The notes: generated by a model from the sequence alone, not told the origin. Counted from the first letter of the stretch, positions 1 through 8,544 are shown. The stretch is 64,000 nucleotides of DNA from Halomonas sp. SpR1 (GCF_031010175.1 NZ_JAUAMB010000006.1:112155-176154); one strand, 5' to 3'. Made by a program: numbers and translations.

Positions 1-390
1 TTCTTTGTGGTGATGAGCCAGGGCCCCCAGACGCCGATGATTCCCAGGCACTATCACAATCTGCACACGGAGAATTTCTTCTGCGTGGATGGGGCGCTGG
101 ACATGATCGTCAACCACTCCCAGGTGAGCCTGGCGCCGGGCGACTTTGCCTCGATACCGGCGGGCACTATTCATGCTTACCGGATGGCCAAGCCTTTCAC
201 CCGCTTTATGGGCTTTCTGACCCCAGGGCTTTTCCAGAACTTCTTTGAAACTCTGGGCGAAGCGGGTTACCAGGCCAACGTTTACCCTCACGAGCCGCAC
301 AAGCTGCGCTTTGACCGGGTTCTCAAGGAGCTTGAAAGTCTGGATCTGGTGATTGTTGAAGAGCAGATGCGCAAAATGGAAAGCGAGTAA
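1..390 (+). CDS. Cupin-domain protein, C-terminal part (quercetin 2,3-dioxygenase-like)
   Basis: The reading frame is open to the window edge, so the N-terminus is missing and the internal GTG/ATG codons near base 7 are probably not the start. The visible part holds a cupin metal-site pattern, with H-Y-H-N-L-H-T-E-N early on and a later P-A-G-T-I-H-A-Y stretch. These would supply the His and Glu metal ligands. The two-part shape and the following alpha-helical tail resemble bicupin quercetin dioxygenase or pirin-like proteins. The substrate cannot be told. It lies upstream of recQ with about 100 bp between them. Confidence 0.6.
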   Translation, partial: FFVVMSQGPQTPMIPRHYHNLHTENFFCVDGALDMIVNHSQVSLAPGDFASIPAGTIHAYRMAKPFTRFMGFLTPGLFQNFFETLGEAGYQANVYPHEPHKLRFDRVLKELESLDLVIVEEQMRKMESE

Positions 391-488
391 GCCTAACGGA
401 TACGCAAGCATCAAAGGGCGTGTGTTGGTGAAAATACCTTGAACGCGGTAGTTTATCGGTTCAAGAAGCCATAACCATAGGAGCCTTC

Positions 489-2495
489 ATGTCCTCACTG
501 TCGCCGCAACAGACGCTTAAAGACGTTTTCGGTTTTGACGACTTTCGCGGCGGCCAGCAGGCGGTGGTGGAACGCGTATTGGATGGCCACTCGACGGCAG
601 CCATTTTCGCCACCGGCGCGGGAAAGTCGCTCTGCTATCAGCTTCCGGCGCTGCATCTGCCCCATTTAACGCTCGTGGTGTCGCCGCTGCTGGCGCTGAT
701 GCAGGATCAGCTCGCGTTTCTAACTCGTCACGGTGTGGCAGCAGCGAGTATCGATTCCACCCAAGACCGCGACACCACCCGCGATGTGATGGAGCGCGCC
801 AGAAGCGGCGAACTGAAAATCCTCATGGTGTCGGTGGAGCGGCTCAAGAACGAGCGTTTTCGCCATTTTCTACGTCAGGTTCAGCTGTCGCTGTTGGTTG
901 TTGATGAAGCCCACTGCCTTTCAGAGTGGGGGCATAACTTCCGGCCCGATTATTTGAAGCTGCCGGACTACCAGCGCGAGTTTGCCATACCCCAGGTGCT
1001 GCTGCTCACCGCCACAGCGACCCCCGCTGTCATTGAAGATATGCGGGAAAAGTTTTCCATCGCGATGGAGAACGTCATCACCACCGGCTTTTACCGCGCC
1101 AATTTAGAGCTATTGGTAGCGCCTGCGATGGAAGACCGCCAGCAGCAGTTGGTCAACTGGCTGAAACCACAGATGCAGCCGGGTAGCGAAGCGCCGACGA
1201 TTATCTATGTCACCCTTCAACACACCGCCGAGCACGTAGCAAACGCCTTGACGGCTCAAGGTATTGCCGCTCAGGCCTACCATGCGGGTCTGGATTCAGT
1301 CCGACGAGATGAGATTCAGCGCCAGTTCATGAATGGCGAGTCGCCCTGCATCGTGGCCACCATTGCCTTTGGAATGGGCATCGATAAGGGCAATATTCGC
1401 AATGTGGTGCACTATGACCTGCCCAAATCCATCGAGAACTATAGCCAGGAGATTGGCCGGGCGGGTCGCGACGGGCTGCCTTCCACCTGCCTGACCCTGG
1501 CCGGGCGGGATGGCCTGCGGGTGCTGGAAAACTTCGTTTACGGCGATACCCCGGAATACGCAGGCATCTATCGTCTGCTGGTAGAGATCTCTGCGGCAGG
1601 CAATGCGCCGGATCGCCAATGGGAGGTTCTGCTCAATACGCTCTCCCGGGATACCAATATCCGTCTGTTGCCGCTGAAAACGCTGCTGGTACGGCTGGAG
1701 ATGCACGGCATTATCGCCCCGCGCTTTGCGTTTCTGGCCGAGTACCGGCTGCGCTACCATATTGAGCCGAATGAGCTGGTGAGCCGTTTTGAAGGCGAGC
1801 GGGCAACCTTCGTGCGTCTTATCGTCGACAATATTCCCATCGCCCGTACCTGGGGCACGGTGGATTTTGAACGCCTGCACCGCGCGGGGCAGGATCAGCA
1901 GATCGATGCTTCCCGCACCCGGGTGATTACCGCCCTGGAGTATTTTCAGGACAAGGGCTGGCTGACCCTGGAAGGCAAGCGCATGACCGATGTCTACGAA
2001 GTGCGCCAGTCGGATTTTGTTATTGAGACATTGGCGAGCCAGCTGTATGACGACTGTCTCATTCGCGAGCGTATCGAGATTGAAAGGCTTCAATCGATGC
2101 TGGCGCTATTCGAATCGCAAAGCTGCCTGACACGACGACTTGCCGAGCACTTTGGCGACAGAAGTTTTGATGCGCCATCCGGCACCGAGCAAGGCCGCTG
2201 CGGCCACTGCTCGGTATGTTACGGCCATCCCGTCAGGCTTCCGGATGCGCCGCCTGAGCCTGAGTTAACCGCTGTTGATTTTCAACGCTACGCCACACCG
2301 CTGATTGAGCGCCACACCTCACAGTTTGGCCAGCCGCCCAATGCTCAGCGGCTGGCGCACTTCCTGTGCGGCTTGACCATGCCGGTATTTACTCCGCTCA
2401 AGGCGCGAAGTCTTAACGGCTTTGCGGTCTTTGAGCAACAAGCCTACCCGGAAGTACGCCAATGGGCGGAGGTGATGCTTAGGAGCGATGCTTAA
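489..2495 (+). CDS. recQ: RecQ-family ATP-dependent DNA helicase
   Basis: This 668-residue protein is a superfamily 2 3'-5' DNA helicase of the RecQ family, acting in recombination and replication-fork repair. Visible motifs are the Walker A loop ATGAGKS (residues 41-47), the DEAH box (139-142) followed by CLSEWGHNFRPDY, and the conserved QEIGRAGRDG motif VI. A C-terminal cysteine cluster (CGHCSVC, about residue 570) would bind zinc. An HRDC domain is not obvious, so it may belong to the second, non-classical RecQ group rather than be the orthologue of E. coli RecQ. An SD-like AGGAG precedes the ATG. It converges on the flavoprotein gene with a 10 bp gap. Confidence 0.88.
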   Translation: MSSLSPQQTLKDVFGFDDFRGGQQAVVERVLDGHSTAAIFATGAGKSLCYQLPALHLPHLTLVVSPLLALMQDQLAFLTRHGVAAASIDSTQDRDTTRDVMERARSGELKILMVSVERLKNERFRHFLRQVQLSLLVVDEAHCLSEWGHNFRPDYLKLPDYQREFAIPQVLLLTATATPAVIEDMREKFSIAMENVITTGFYRANLELLVAPAMEDRQQQLVNWLKPQMQPGSEAPTIIYVTLQHTAEHVANALTAQGIAAQAYHAGLDSVRRDEIQRQFMNGESPCIVATIAFGMGIDKGNIRNVVHYDLPKSIENYSQEIGRAGRDGLPSTCLTLAGRDGLRVLENFVYGDTPEYAGIYRLLVEISAAGNAPDRQWEVLLNTLSRDTNIRLLPLKTLLVRLEMHGIIAPRFAFLAEYRLRYHIEPNELVSRFEGERATFVRLIVDNIPIARTWGTVDFERLHRAGQDQQIDASRTRVITALEYFQDKGWLTLEGKRMTDVYEVRQSDFVIETLASQLYDDCLIRERIEIERLQSMLALFESQSCLTRRLAEHFGDRSFDAPSGTEQGRCGHCSVCYGHPVRLPDAPPEPELTAVDFQRYATPLIERHTSQFGQPPNAQRLAHFLCGLTMPVFTPLKARSLNGFAVFEQQAYPEVRQWAEVMLRSDA

Positions 2496-2505
2496 AGGCT
2501 ACGCT

Positions 2506-3927
2506 CTAGGGCAACACCGCCGAGCTTAGTTTTAAGTGCAGCAACTCAGCGGCGCTTTTGCCCGCTACGGCGCCCAGCACTACCGCGCTTAGCAGCCCGT
2601 TGCCGGATAGATAACCACTGTCGTTAGAGCCGGAAACCCCACGGGCAGCACCGCCTGCGGCGAACAGGTTGGGTAACGCCTGGCCTTGGGTATTGAGCAC
2701 CCGGGCGGCAGAGTTCACTTCTAAACCACCCTGGGTATGAAACAGCGCACCGGTTACACGGATAGCGTAGTAGGGTGGCTTGAGCAGGTTCACCGCCTCA
2801 AAACGGCGGCCAAATGCACCCGCCGTTTGCTGCTCTGCATGCTGCTGCATCTCCATAAAAGTAGTCTGCAGTGTGGCTAGTGGCAGGCTCAAGCCAACCG
2901 CCATCTCTTCAAGGCTGGCAAAGCTGCGCACCGCGCCGCTCTCCTGGGCATTACGGTAATCTTCGAAGGCCTGGGCCGATTCATGAATGCGGGCGTCATA
3001 AAGATTCCAGGCAATTTGTTCTGGCTGCGCCAATACCTTGGCCGCCTGTTCGGAGTAGCCGCCGTGCTCATTGGAAAAGCGCTCACCGTTTACATTGACC
3101 TGAATGCCCCCTTGCATCATCAGTGCCCAGCTTATTAACGTTTGATGGGGCGTCGCTAACGAGCCGTGCCCTTGGCAGGCGCCAAGATCTTTAGTGCTTG
3201 CGCCCATGGCCTGGCCCCACAGTAACGCATCGCCCTGGTTACCTTCATGGCCATAATAGAGCGCGTGTTTCAGCGTTGGCAGATAGCGTTCCACCAGCTC
3301 TGCGTTACCGCCATAGCCGTTGCAGGCCAGAATCAGCGCGTCGCAGCCAATGGTTTCGTGACTGCCATCAGGGCGCTCTAGCGTTACACCGCGTACCCGC
3401 TGAGTGTCATCAACGTGTAAATCCACCACCCGTGCCTGGGTCAAAATATCGATGCCCGCCGCCTCAGCGGCGTTGAGCAGTGCGCCCATCAGCTCTTCCC
3501 CGGTGCGCCGTGGAGTGGCGTGCATGCGCAGATGGCGGTGGCCTGGGTAGAGAAAGCCCTCCACCAGCTCAAAGGGTATGCCGTGCTGATCCGCTAGCCA
3601 CTCAATGGTTTGGCCGGATTGGCTGGCGAGCAGCTCGACAATCGCCGGGTCTGCCTCAAAGCCGTTCTTCTTTTGGATATCTTCGGCCATGGCGTCGGCG
3701 GAGTCGGTAACGCCAAGCGCGTGTTGAAAGCGTGTATTGGCGGCGGGAATAAACCCTGTCGACATCGCCGTGCTGCCACGGGGAAGTGCGTCGCGCTCTA
3801 GTACTGCAAGTTCAACACCGACTTCCTGGGCAGCCAGTGCGGCGACTAAGCCGCAGGCCCCCGCGCCAATAATCAGCAGCGGCAGATGGGCATCAAAGCT
3901 GTCGTTGTTGTAAGGAAGTATCGCCAT
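2506..3927 (-). CDS. FAD-dependent oxidoreductase (fumarate reductase / ketosteroid dehydrogenase-like flavoprotein)
   Basis: A 473-residue flavoprotein with an N-terminal Rossmann FAD-binding motif (LLIIGAGACGLVAALAA) and the family-typical C-terminal GGLEVN...LFAAGG...GSGYLSGNGL-type region. This is the FAD_binding_2 family, which includes fumarate reductases, urocanate reductase and 3-ketosteroid-1-dehydrogenases. These enzymes reduce or introduce a C=C bond next to a carbonyl. I chose the ATG at 3927 because it overlaps the TAA of the upstream gene (TAATG), showing translational coupling; an upstream in-frame start would lie inside the neighbour. It is the last gene of a five-gene minus-strand operon. 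It may act on the alkene or alkane form of the pathway substrate, but the exact reaction is unknown. Confidence 0.75.
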   Translation of the reverse strand: MAILPYNNDSFDAHLPLLIIGAGACGLVAALAAQEVGVELAVLERDALPRGSTAMSTGFIPAANTRFQHALGVTDSADAMAEDIQKKNGFEADPAIVELLASQSGQTIEWLADQHGIPFELVEGFLYPGHRHLRMHATPRRTGEELMGALLNAAEAAGIDILTQARVVDLHVDDTQRVRGVTLERPDGSHETIGCDALILACNGYGGNAELVERYLPTLKHALYYGHEGNQGDALLWGQAMGASTKDLGACQGHGSLATPHQTLISWALMMQGGIQVNVNGERFSNEHGGYSEQAAKVLAQPEQIAWNLYDARIHESAQAFEDYRNAQESGAVRSFASLEEMAVGLSLPLATLQTTFMEMQQHAEQQTAGAFGRRFEAVNLLKPPYYAIRVTGALFHTQGGLEVNSAARVLNTQGQALPNLFAAGGAARGVSGSNDSGYLSGNGLLSAVVLGAVAGKSAAELLHLKLSSAVLP

Positions 3928-4859
3928 TACGCCTGCTCCGATGTGTGATGAAACGCATCCAGAATCTCGCCTGCGGGCGCTTGCCACACCTCCGCGTGGC
4001 TGCTGATGTGGGCCAGCACTTCTTCCAAGCAGGCAATGCGGTGGGGCTGGCCGATCAGCCAGGGGTGCAGATTCAGCGCGAACAGGCGGCCACCTTGTTC
4101 GTGGGACTCTTCCAACAGAAAATCGAAGGCGTCTTTTACCTGGGTTACCCAGGAATCTTCCGAATGCAGGTTCTGGCTCATTACAAACTGGTCTTCAATT
4201 TCGGTGGCTAGCGGCATCATCGTCAAGGAGCCCGCTTGGCTATGAAAAGCATAGGGCATATCGTCGTTGACCCAGTCGGCGCAGTACTCAATGCCGTTTT
4301 CTGCCAGCAGATCCGGCGTGTTGAAGCTCTGGTGCTTGGCCGGGCTTAGCCAGCCGCGAACGGGTTGGCCGGTGACGCTGCGCAGGGTTTCCACGGAGCG
4401 CTTTACCAACTCAGCCTCTTCTTCTATCGGCTGGCCGCCGTAGTGCAGGTGATCCATGTTCCAGCCGTGGGCGATAAATTCACCGCCGTGCTCTTTTAGG
4501 CGCTGCACCAGATAGGGCGTCTGCTCGGCGAGCTGCGCATTGATCGCAAAGGTGGGCGTGATGTTGTGCGCCGCCAGCGCCTTGAGCACGCGATAGATTC
4601 CCACCCGGTTGCCGTAATCCCGCAGTGAGAAGTGACGTAGATCCGGGTAGGGCATGGTCATGCCGTTAGGCACTTTAAACGGTTTGCCGCGCTGGTTGAG
4701 CGGGTAGAACTGCAGCGAAATATTGATCCACACCGCCAGGGTTTTTCCTTCGGGCCAAGTGATCGGTGCGCGTTCACTCAACATCGACCAGGCATAGCGT
4801 TCGTGGTCGTAGCCTTGGCGGCGCAAAGGGTAGTCGAGATAGTCGTCATTAAGCGTCAT
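3927..4859 (-). CDS. PuuE-like polysaccharide-deacetylase-family hydrolase (second copy)
   Basis: A 310-residue NodB-fold protein of the polysaccharide deacetylase family. It has the S-L-R-D-Y-G-N-R-V-G motif seen in PuuE allantoinases and cyclic-imide hydrolases rather than in chitin deacetylases, and no signal peptide, so it should work on a small cytoplasmic substrate. An AHGWNMDHLHYGG segment carries candidate catalytic or metal histidines. The ATG at 4859 follows a GAGGGG ribosome site that overlaps the stop region of the preceding paralogue. The next gene starts on its stop codon. It is clearly diverged from its neighbour, so the two probably act on different substrates, in sequence, or as a mixed oligomer. 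Confidence 0.75.
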   Translation of the reverse strand: MTLNDDYLDYPLRRQGYDHERYAWSMLSERAPITWPEGKTLAVWINISLQFYPLNQRGKPFKVPNGMTMPYPDLRHFSLRDYGNRVGIYRVLKALAAHNITPTFAINAQLAEQTPYLVQRLKEHGGEFIAHGWNMDHLHYGGQPIEEEAELVKRSVETLRSVTGQPVRGWLSPAKHQSFNTPDLLAENGIEYCADWVNDDMPYAFHSQAGSLTMMPLATEIEDQFVMSQNLHSEDSWVTQVKDAFDFLLEESHEQGGRLFALNLHPWLIGQPHRIACLEEVLAHISSHAEVWQAPAGEILDAFHHTSEQA

Positions 4860-4863
4860 AGCG

Positions 4864-5817
4864 TTACCCCTCCCTGCCGGTGGTGGCGGCCTGGGCCGCA
4901 ATACTGTCGAGTGCGGCGTCGTAATAGTTAGCCAAGTAGTAGTCGGCAATCTCGCGGCCGGTGGCGACCCACACATCCGGGTGGCTGGTGATGTACTCAA
5001 GCGCTTCTTCAAAGGCCTTAATACGGTGCGGGCAGCTCACTTGGTAATTGTGAGTTGGAATACACATCACCGTGCCGGACTCGGCGCCCTCTAGATACAG
5101 GCGGTCGAAGTGGCGCTTGAGCATGGTGGCGTATTGGCGCGGCTCCACCTTGTTCACGGCGTAGACGATGGTGTCGTTCATCTCCAGTGAGTAGGGCATG
5201 GAGATAAACCGCTTGCCGGAGCGAACGCTGACAGGCGTAGGCTGGTCATCGTGGAACAGGTCGCAGGTGTAAAGACCGCCTTTGTCGCCGAATAACTCTT
5301 CACCTACTTCGGCAAACAGATCCAAGGTGCGCTCCGAGTGGGAGAGCGCCGGCGCCAGATACCCAGCGCAGGCCTGGCCGGTATGGCGGTGGATGGTTTC
5401 CATGCTGTCGCGGATCATTGCCCGTTCCTGGTCTTCGCTAAGGCCGTAGGTGTAGCGGGTGTTGTAGATGCCGTGGCTGAAGAACTCCCAGTTGCGCTCT
5501 TTGCACATCCGGATAATCTCGGGATGGTGCTCGCATAGCGCCACCGACAGCGACACCGAGCCGCGAATGCCGTACTTGTCCAGCAGGGCCATCTGACGCT
5601 GGTGGCCAACCCGGTTGCCGTAGTCGCGAATGCTGTAGCCGGGCACCGAAGGGTGCGGATGCGGCCAGGGGCTGCGCTGGGGATTCTGCGGCGGGTCGAG
5701 TTCGTAGTACTCGATATTGGGCGCGACCCAGAAGGCTACCTTGGCGCCTCCTGGCCACTCGATCTTGGGGCGTTGGTCGTAGGCCCAGTAGTCGTAAACG
5801 CCTAGTGATTCTTTCAT
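4864..5817 (-). CDS. PuuE-like polysaccharide-deacetylase-family hydrolase (first copy)
   Basis: A 317-residue cytoplasmic NodB-fold protein. The S-I-R-D-Y-G-N-R-V-G motif, a downstream FFSHGIYNTRY histidine segment and the overall length match PuuE allantoinase and the imidases that open cyclic amides. The ATG at 5817 was preferred because an excellent AGAGGAG site lies 6 bases upstream; a start at 5859 would overlap the amidase gene. It stands directly downstream of the isochorismatase-like gene and upstream of its own paralogue in the operon. Known family activity suggests hydrolysis of a cyclic ureide or imide C-N bond. The specific substrate is not visible in the sequence. Confidence 0.75.
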   Translation of the reverse strand: MKESLGVYDYWAYDQRPKIEWPGGAKVAFWVAPNIEYYELDPPQNPQRSPWPHPHPSVPGYSIRDYGNRVGHQRQMALLDKYGIRGSVSLSVALCEHHPEIIRMCKERNWEFFSHGIYNTRYTYGLSEDQERAMIRDSMETIHRHTGQACAGYLAPALSHSERTLDLFAEVGEELFGDKGGLYTCDLFHDDQPTPVSVRSGKRFISMPYSLEMNDTIVYAVNKVEPRQYATMLKRHFDRLYLEGAESGTVMCIPTHNYQVSCPHRIKAFEEALEYITSHPDVWVATGREIADYYLANYYDAALDSIAAQAATTGREG

Positions 5818-5845
5818 AACCGGCTCCTCTGAAGCTTGGTAGGCC

Positions 5846-6511
5846 TTAGGCGTCGCCATTCAGCCACGCAAGTACATTGGCAACTGGCAGCACGTCCGCA
5901 TACTTGAGGTGCAAGTCGGTGAGGTTGGCGTAGTGGTAGCTTTCGTGTTTATCCGCAACACACTCCATGGGCACGATAGTGCGGTAACCTCGGGACAGGC
6001 TTTCCACGGCGGTGGCGCGAATGCAGCCCGAGGTGGAACCACCGGTAATAATCACTGTATCGACCTGATGCCACACCAACAGGGACTGCAATGGTGTTTC
6101 AAAAAACGCCGAGGGCATGCGCTTGGTGTAGATCACATCGCGGCTGCGGTCGATCTCGCAGCGCTCGTCGAACTCTGCACGCTCAGAGCCGTACTTGATG
6201 TTCTGCAGAGAGTCCGGCGTATCGGTACGCGTGCCCCACACCCCCGCGTCTTCGGCAGAGTCTAAAAAAGCCACATGGGTCCAGACCACCGGCCAGCCTT
6301 TCTCTCGAAAACCATGGGCCAGTTGGTTGGTGTACTCCAACTGTTTGGGGTCGGTTTCGTAGGCGGTTTTGAAGAGATCGGTGCGAGTGTAGGCCTTTTG
6401 CGGGTCGACGTTGACCAGCACCGCCTTGTTGCCGAAGCCAAACGGTACCCGCTGAGGGTTGGCCATGACATCGTTAAAAATCTCTTTTGCCGTTTTGTCG
6501 GTGGTCTGCAT
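5846..6511 (-). CDS. Isochorismatase-like cysteine hydrolase (amidase)
   Basis: A 221-residue protein of the isochorismatase-like cysteine hydrolase family (N-carbamoylsarcosine amidase, maleamate amidase NicF, RutB). The catalytic triad is intact: Asp36 in NVDPQKAY, Lys130 in YTKRMPSAF and nucleophile Cys163 in GGSTSGCIRATAVES. Such enzymes release ammonia from amides or carbamoyl groups. Two in-frame ATGs lie six bases apart; the second, at 6511, sits 6 bases after AGGAG and is the better start, while the first directly abuts that site. Its place next to ring-opening hydrolases suggests it deaminates the half-amide they make. That role is inferred. Confidence 0.82.
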   Translation of the reverse strand: MQTTDKTAKEIFNDVMANPQRVPFGFGNKAVLVNVDPQKAYTRTDLFKTAYETDPKQLEYTNQLAHGFREKGWPVVWTHVAFLDSAEDAGVWGTRTDTPDSLQNIKYGSERAEFDERCEIDRSRDVIYTKRMPSAFFETPLQSLLVWHQVDTVIITGGSTSGCIRATAVESLSRGYRTIVPMECVADKHESYHYANLTDLHLKYADVLPVANVLAWLNGDA

Positions 6512-6530
6512 GGTCATCTCCTGAAATTGC

Positions 6531-6544
6531 TTATTTATAAATAA
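6531..6544. repeat. 14 bp perfect palindrome between two operon genes
   Basis: The sequence TTATTTATAAATAA is its own reverse complement and lies in the short gap before the isochorismatase-like gene. It is AT-rich like the two operators around the regulator gene but does not share their TGTATTA half-site. It may be a weak regulator site or chance. Confidence 0.35.
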
Positions 6545-6568
6545 TCGGCACGGTCTGTTGAGCGAGCG

Positions 6569-7474
6569 CTAGCGATTGTCGTACTGCTCGCCCAGCTCCA
6601 GCATCGCCTGGGTGCCTAAGTAGTCGTTAAGCTGTTTGAAATCGAGCATCTGATCGCGGAAGGCGTCGGTGGTGCCGTCCTGTTTCAGCGTGGCAAAGAA
6701 GCGGCTGGCCATGTGGGTAATTGCCCGCACCAGCGCGCCGGGGAAAATGACCAGCGAGAAGCCTAGCTCTTCCAGCGCCTGGGCGTTCTGCAGCGGCGTG
6801 TCGCCCCCCTCGACCATATTGGCCATAATCGGCACTTTGCCTCTGAACTGGGTCATGATCTTACTGATATCTTCGTCGCTGCGGATGCCTTCGATAAACA
6901 GCATATCCACGCCCGCCTCGAAATAGGCCTGAGCGCGCTCAATGGCGCTGTCGGTGCCTTCTACGCCAAGCGCATCGGTTCGGCCAATAATCAGCGTGCT
7001 ATCGCTTTCACGGGCGTCCAGTGCAGCATGCAATTTACCGACCATTTCGCTTTTGGAGACCAGCGTTTTGCCGCGCAGGTGACCGCAGCGCTTCGGATAG
7101 GTTTGATCTTCCAACTGAATGGCGTTGGCGCCAGAACGCTCCAGCAGGCGTACGCTGCGCATCACGTTCATGGCGTTGCCAAAGCCGGTATCGCAATCCA
7201 CGACAACGGAGAGGTTGGTGCGCTCGCGAATATGTGACATCGCGGTGCAAATTTCGGTAATGCTGAGAAGGCCAATATCCGGTCGACCCAGCTGGGTATA
7301 GGCCAGGCTGGCGCCGGAAAGATAGACGGTTTCAAATCCTGCCTGCTCTGCAAGTGAAGCGCCAAGGGCGTCAAACACGCCGGGGGCGACCACAATGGAG
7401 GTGTCCTGCAACTGCTGTTTAAGCTGGGCGGGCTGTCGTGAGGCCTGCTGAGAAGTAATTTGTTGGCTTGTCAT
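6569..7474 (-). CDS. Isocitrate lyase / PEP mutase superfamily C-C lyase (methylisocitrate or dimethylmalate lyase-like)
   Basis: A 301-residue TIM-barrel enzyme. It has DCDTGFGN (residues 93-100), which supplies Mg-binding acids, and LEDQTYPKRCGHLRGK with Cys130. That cysteine and its K-R-C-G-H setting are typical of members that cleave 2-hydroxy- or 2-alkyl-malate-type compounds to pyruvate, glyoxylate or a related keto acid plus a carboxylic acid (PrpB, 2,3-dimethylmalate lyase). Phosphonate-forming PEP mutases and oxaloacetate decarboxylases usually lack it. There is no prpC or prpD beside it, so a role in the methylcitrate cycle is unlikely. It is the first gene of the minus-strand arm, read divergently from the GntR regulator. 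Confidence 0.8.
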   Translation of the reverse strand: MTSQQITSQQASRQPAQLKQQLQDTSIVVAPGVFDALGASLAEQAGFETVYLSGASLAYTQLGRPDIGLLSITEICTAMSHIRERTNLSVVVDCDTGFGNAMNVMRSVRLLERSGANAIQLEDQTYPKRCGHLRGKTLVSKSEMVGKLHAALDARESDSTLIIGRTDALGVEGTDSAIERAQAYFEAGVDMLFIEGIRSDEDISKIMTQFRGKVPIMANMVEGGDTPLQNAQALEELGFSLVIFPGALVRAITHMASRFFATLKQDGTTDAFRDQMLDFKQLNDYLGTQAMLELGEQYDNR

Positions 7475-7607
7475 AACAATCTCATTAAGTGTTGGTAAGC
7501 GTCAGCGCGGTTTATCGAGAGTCACCTGGTTAGCGATACTTAAGGGCGCTGGTTCTGCAATAATGGCTTTCAAGCGGCAGTAATTGTGTTATTGATTAAC
7601 TGTTGAT

Positions 7608-7627
7608 ATGTATTATATATAATACAT
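7608..7627. promoter_or_regulatory. Candidate GntR operator 1 in the divergent promoter region
   Basis: A perfect 20 bp palindrome, ATGTATTATATATAATACAT, lies between the divergent lyase and gntR genes. Its 18 bp core has the same TGTATTA...TAATACA arms as the palindrome at 8527-8544. It is 74 bp from the gntR start and 134 bp from the lyase start. UTRA-type GntR proteins bind such inverted repeats. Binding is inferred. Confidence 0.7.
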
Positions 7628-7700
7628 TTTTATGTCTATTAATATCCCTACGTCAAGCCTGACATAATTTTTTCGAACAACATCCTGAGGAGAGGCGTGG

Positions 7701-8507
7701 ATGAGCGAGGCAAAACCCTCTGCGGTGGGGGGTACCAAATCACACCGTATTTACCTGCTGTTGAAAGACGCCATTTTGAGCGGGCGGCTGCCAGCGGGCA
7801 GTAAATTGGCCGGTGAAAATAAGCTGGCGGAGCAGCATGGCGTGTCACGCGTCACTGTCAGGCGTGCGATGGAGGCGCTGCAATCGACAGGATTGATCGA
7901 GCGTAAGGCAGGAGTGGGTACGGTGGTGCTGGAACAGCCGTTGGACGCTACGGTGATGACTGCAAGTGTGTCCAATCTGATGCCTAACATGGTCAAAATG
8001 AGCCAGGCCTCCCAGGTGCGGCTGCTGGAGTTTGCCTATGTGCTGCCGCCGGAAATGATCCGCGAGCAGTTGGGTATGGCCCAGGGGGGGAAAGTTCAGC
8101 GCTCGGTGCGGGTGCGTATGGTCGACGATAAGCCGTTTTCACACCTGGTGACCCACGTACCTGAGTCGATCGCCCTGCACTACAACGAGATGGATTTAGC
8201 CAATACGCCGCTGTTTGTGCTGCTTGAGCGTAGTGGGGTGAAGGTTGACCACGCTTCCCAATCGATTTCTGCCACGTTGGCAAGCCACGAGGTGGCCGAA
8301 GCGCTGGATGTTGCGGTGGGTTCGCCGCTGATTTCACTCACCCGTGTGGTGTTTGATGAGCAGGGCCGGGGGGTAGAGCATTTGGATGCCCTCTACCGTC
8401 CGGATCGTTATCGCTTCCAAATTGACCTAGAGCGCAACGGCGACGATCACTCCCGCTACTGGGAGCCTAAGGTGGCCGGAATGCCCACCAGTGGGAAAGC
8501 AGAGTAG
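7701..8507 (+). CDS. GntR-family transcriptional regulator with UTRA (HutC/FarR-type) ligand domain
   Basis: This 268-residue protein has an N-terminal winged helix-turn-helix (residues about 15-80, including LAEQHGVSRVTVRRAMEALQ and IERKAGVGTVV) and a C-terminal UTRA domain that senses small carboxylic or amino compounds (HutC/FarR subfamily). An AGGAG site precedes the ATG. It is flanked on both sides by matching 18 bp palindromes and separates the two arms of the island. It is therefore the likely local regulator of both arms and of itself, probably a repressor released by a pathway intermediate. The effector is unknown. Confidence 0.85.
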   Translation: MSEAKPSAVGGTKSHRIYLLLKDAILSGRLPAGSKLAGENKLAEQHGVSRVTVRRAMEALQSTGLIERKAGVGTVVLEQPLDATVMTASVSNLMPNMVKMSQASQVRLLEFAYVLPPEMIREQLGMAQGGKVQRSVRVRMVDDKPFSHLVTHVPESIALHYNEMDLANTPLFVLLERSGVKVDHASQSISATLASHEVAEALDVAVGSPLISLTRVVFDEQGRGVEHLDALYRPDRYRFQIDLERNGDDHSRYWEPKVAGMPTSGKAE

Positions 8508-8526
8508 CAATATGGCTTGTTTTTAA

Positions 8527-8544
8527 TGTATTAAATTTAATACA
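8527..8544. promoter_or_regulatory. Candidate GntR operator 2 upstream of the hydro-lyase and TRAP arm
   Basis: The perfect 18 bp palindrome TGTATTAAATTTAATACA shares both 7-base arms with operator 1 and differs only in the four central bases. A half-site AATACATTT follows at 8562-8570, merging into a TTGACC that could be a -35 element for the leuC-like gene. It would let the regulator control the plus arm independently of gntR transcription. Confidence 0.68.

Noticed and set aside
1296..2093. 265-codon open frame antisense to recQ
   Set aside because: Its translation is low in recognisable motifs and mirrors the codon pattern of recQ, which has clear helicase motifs throughout. A GC-rich shadow frame.
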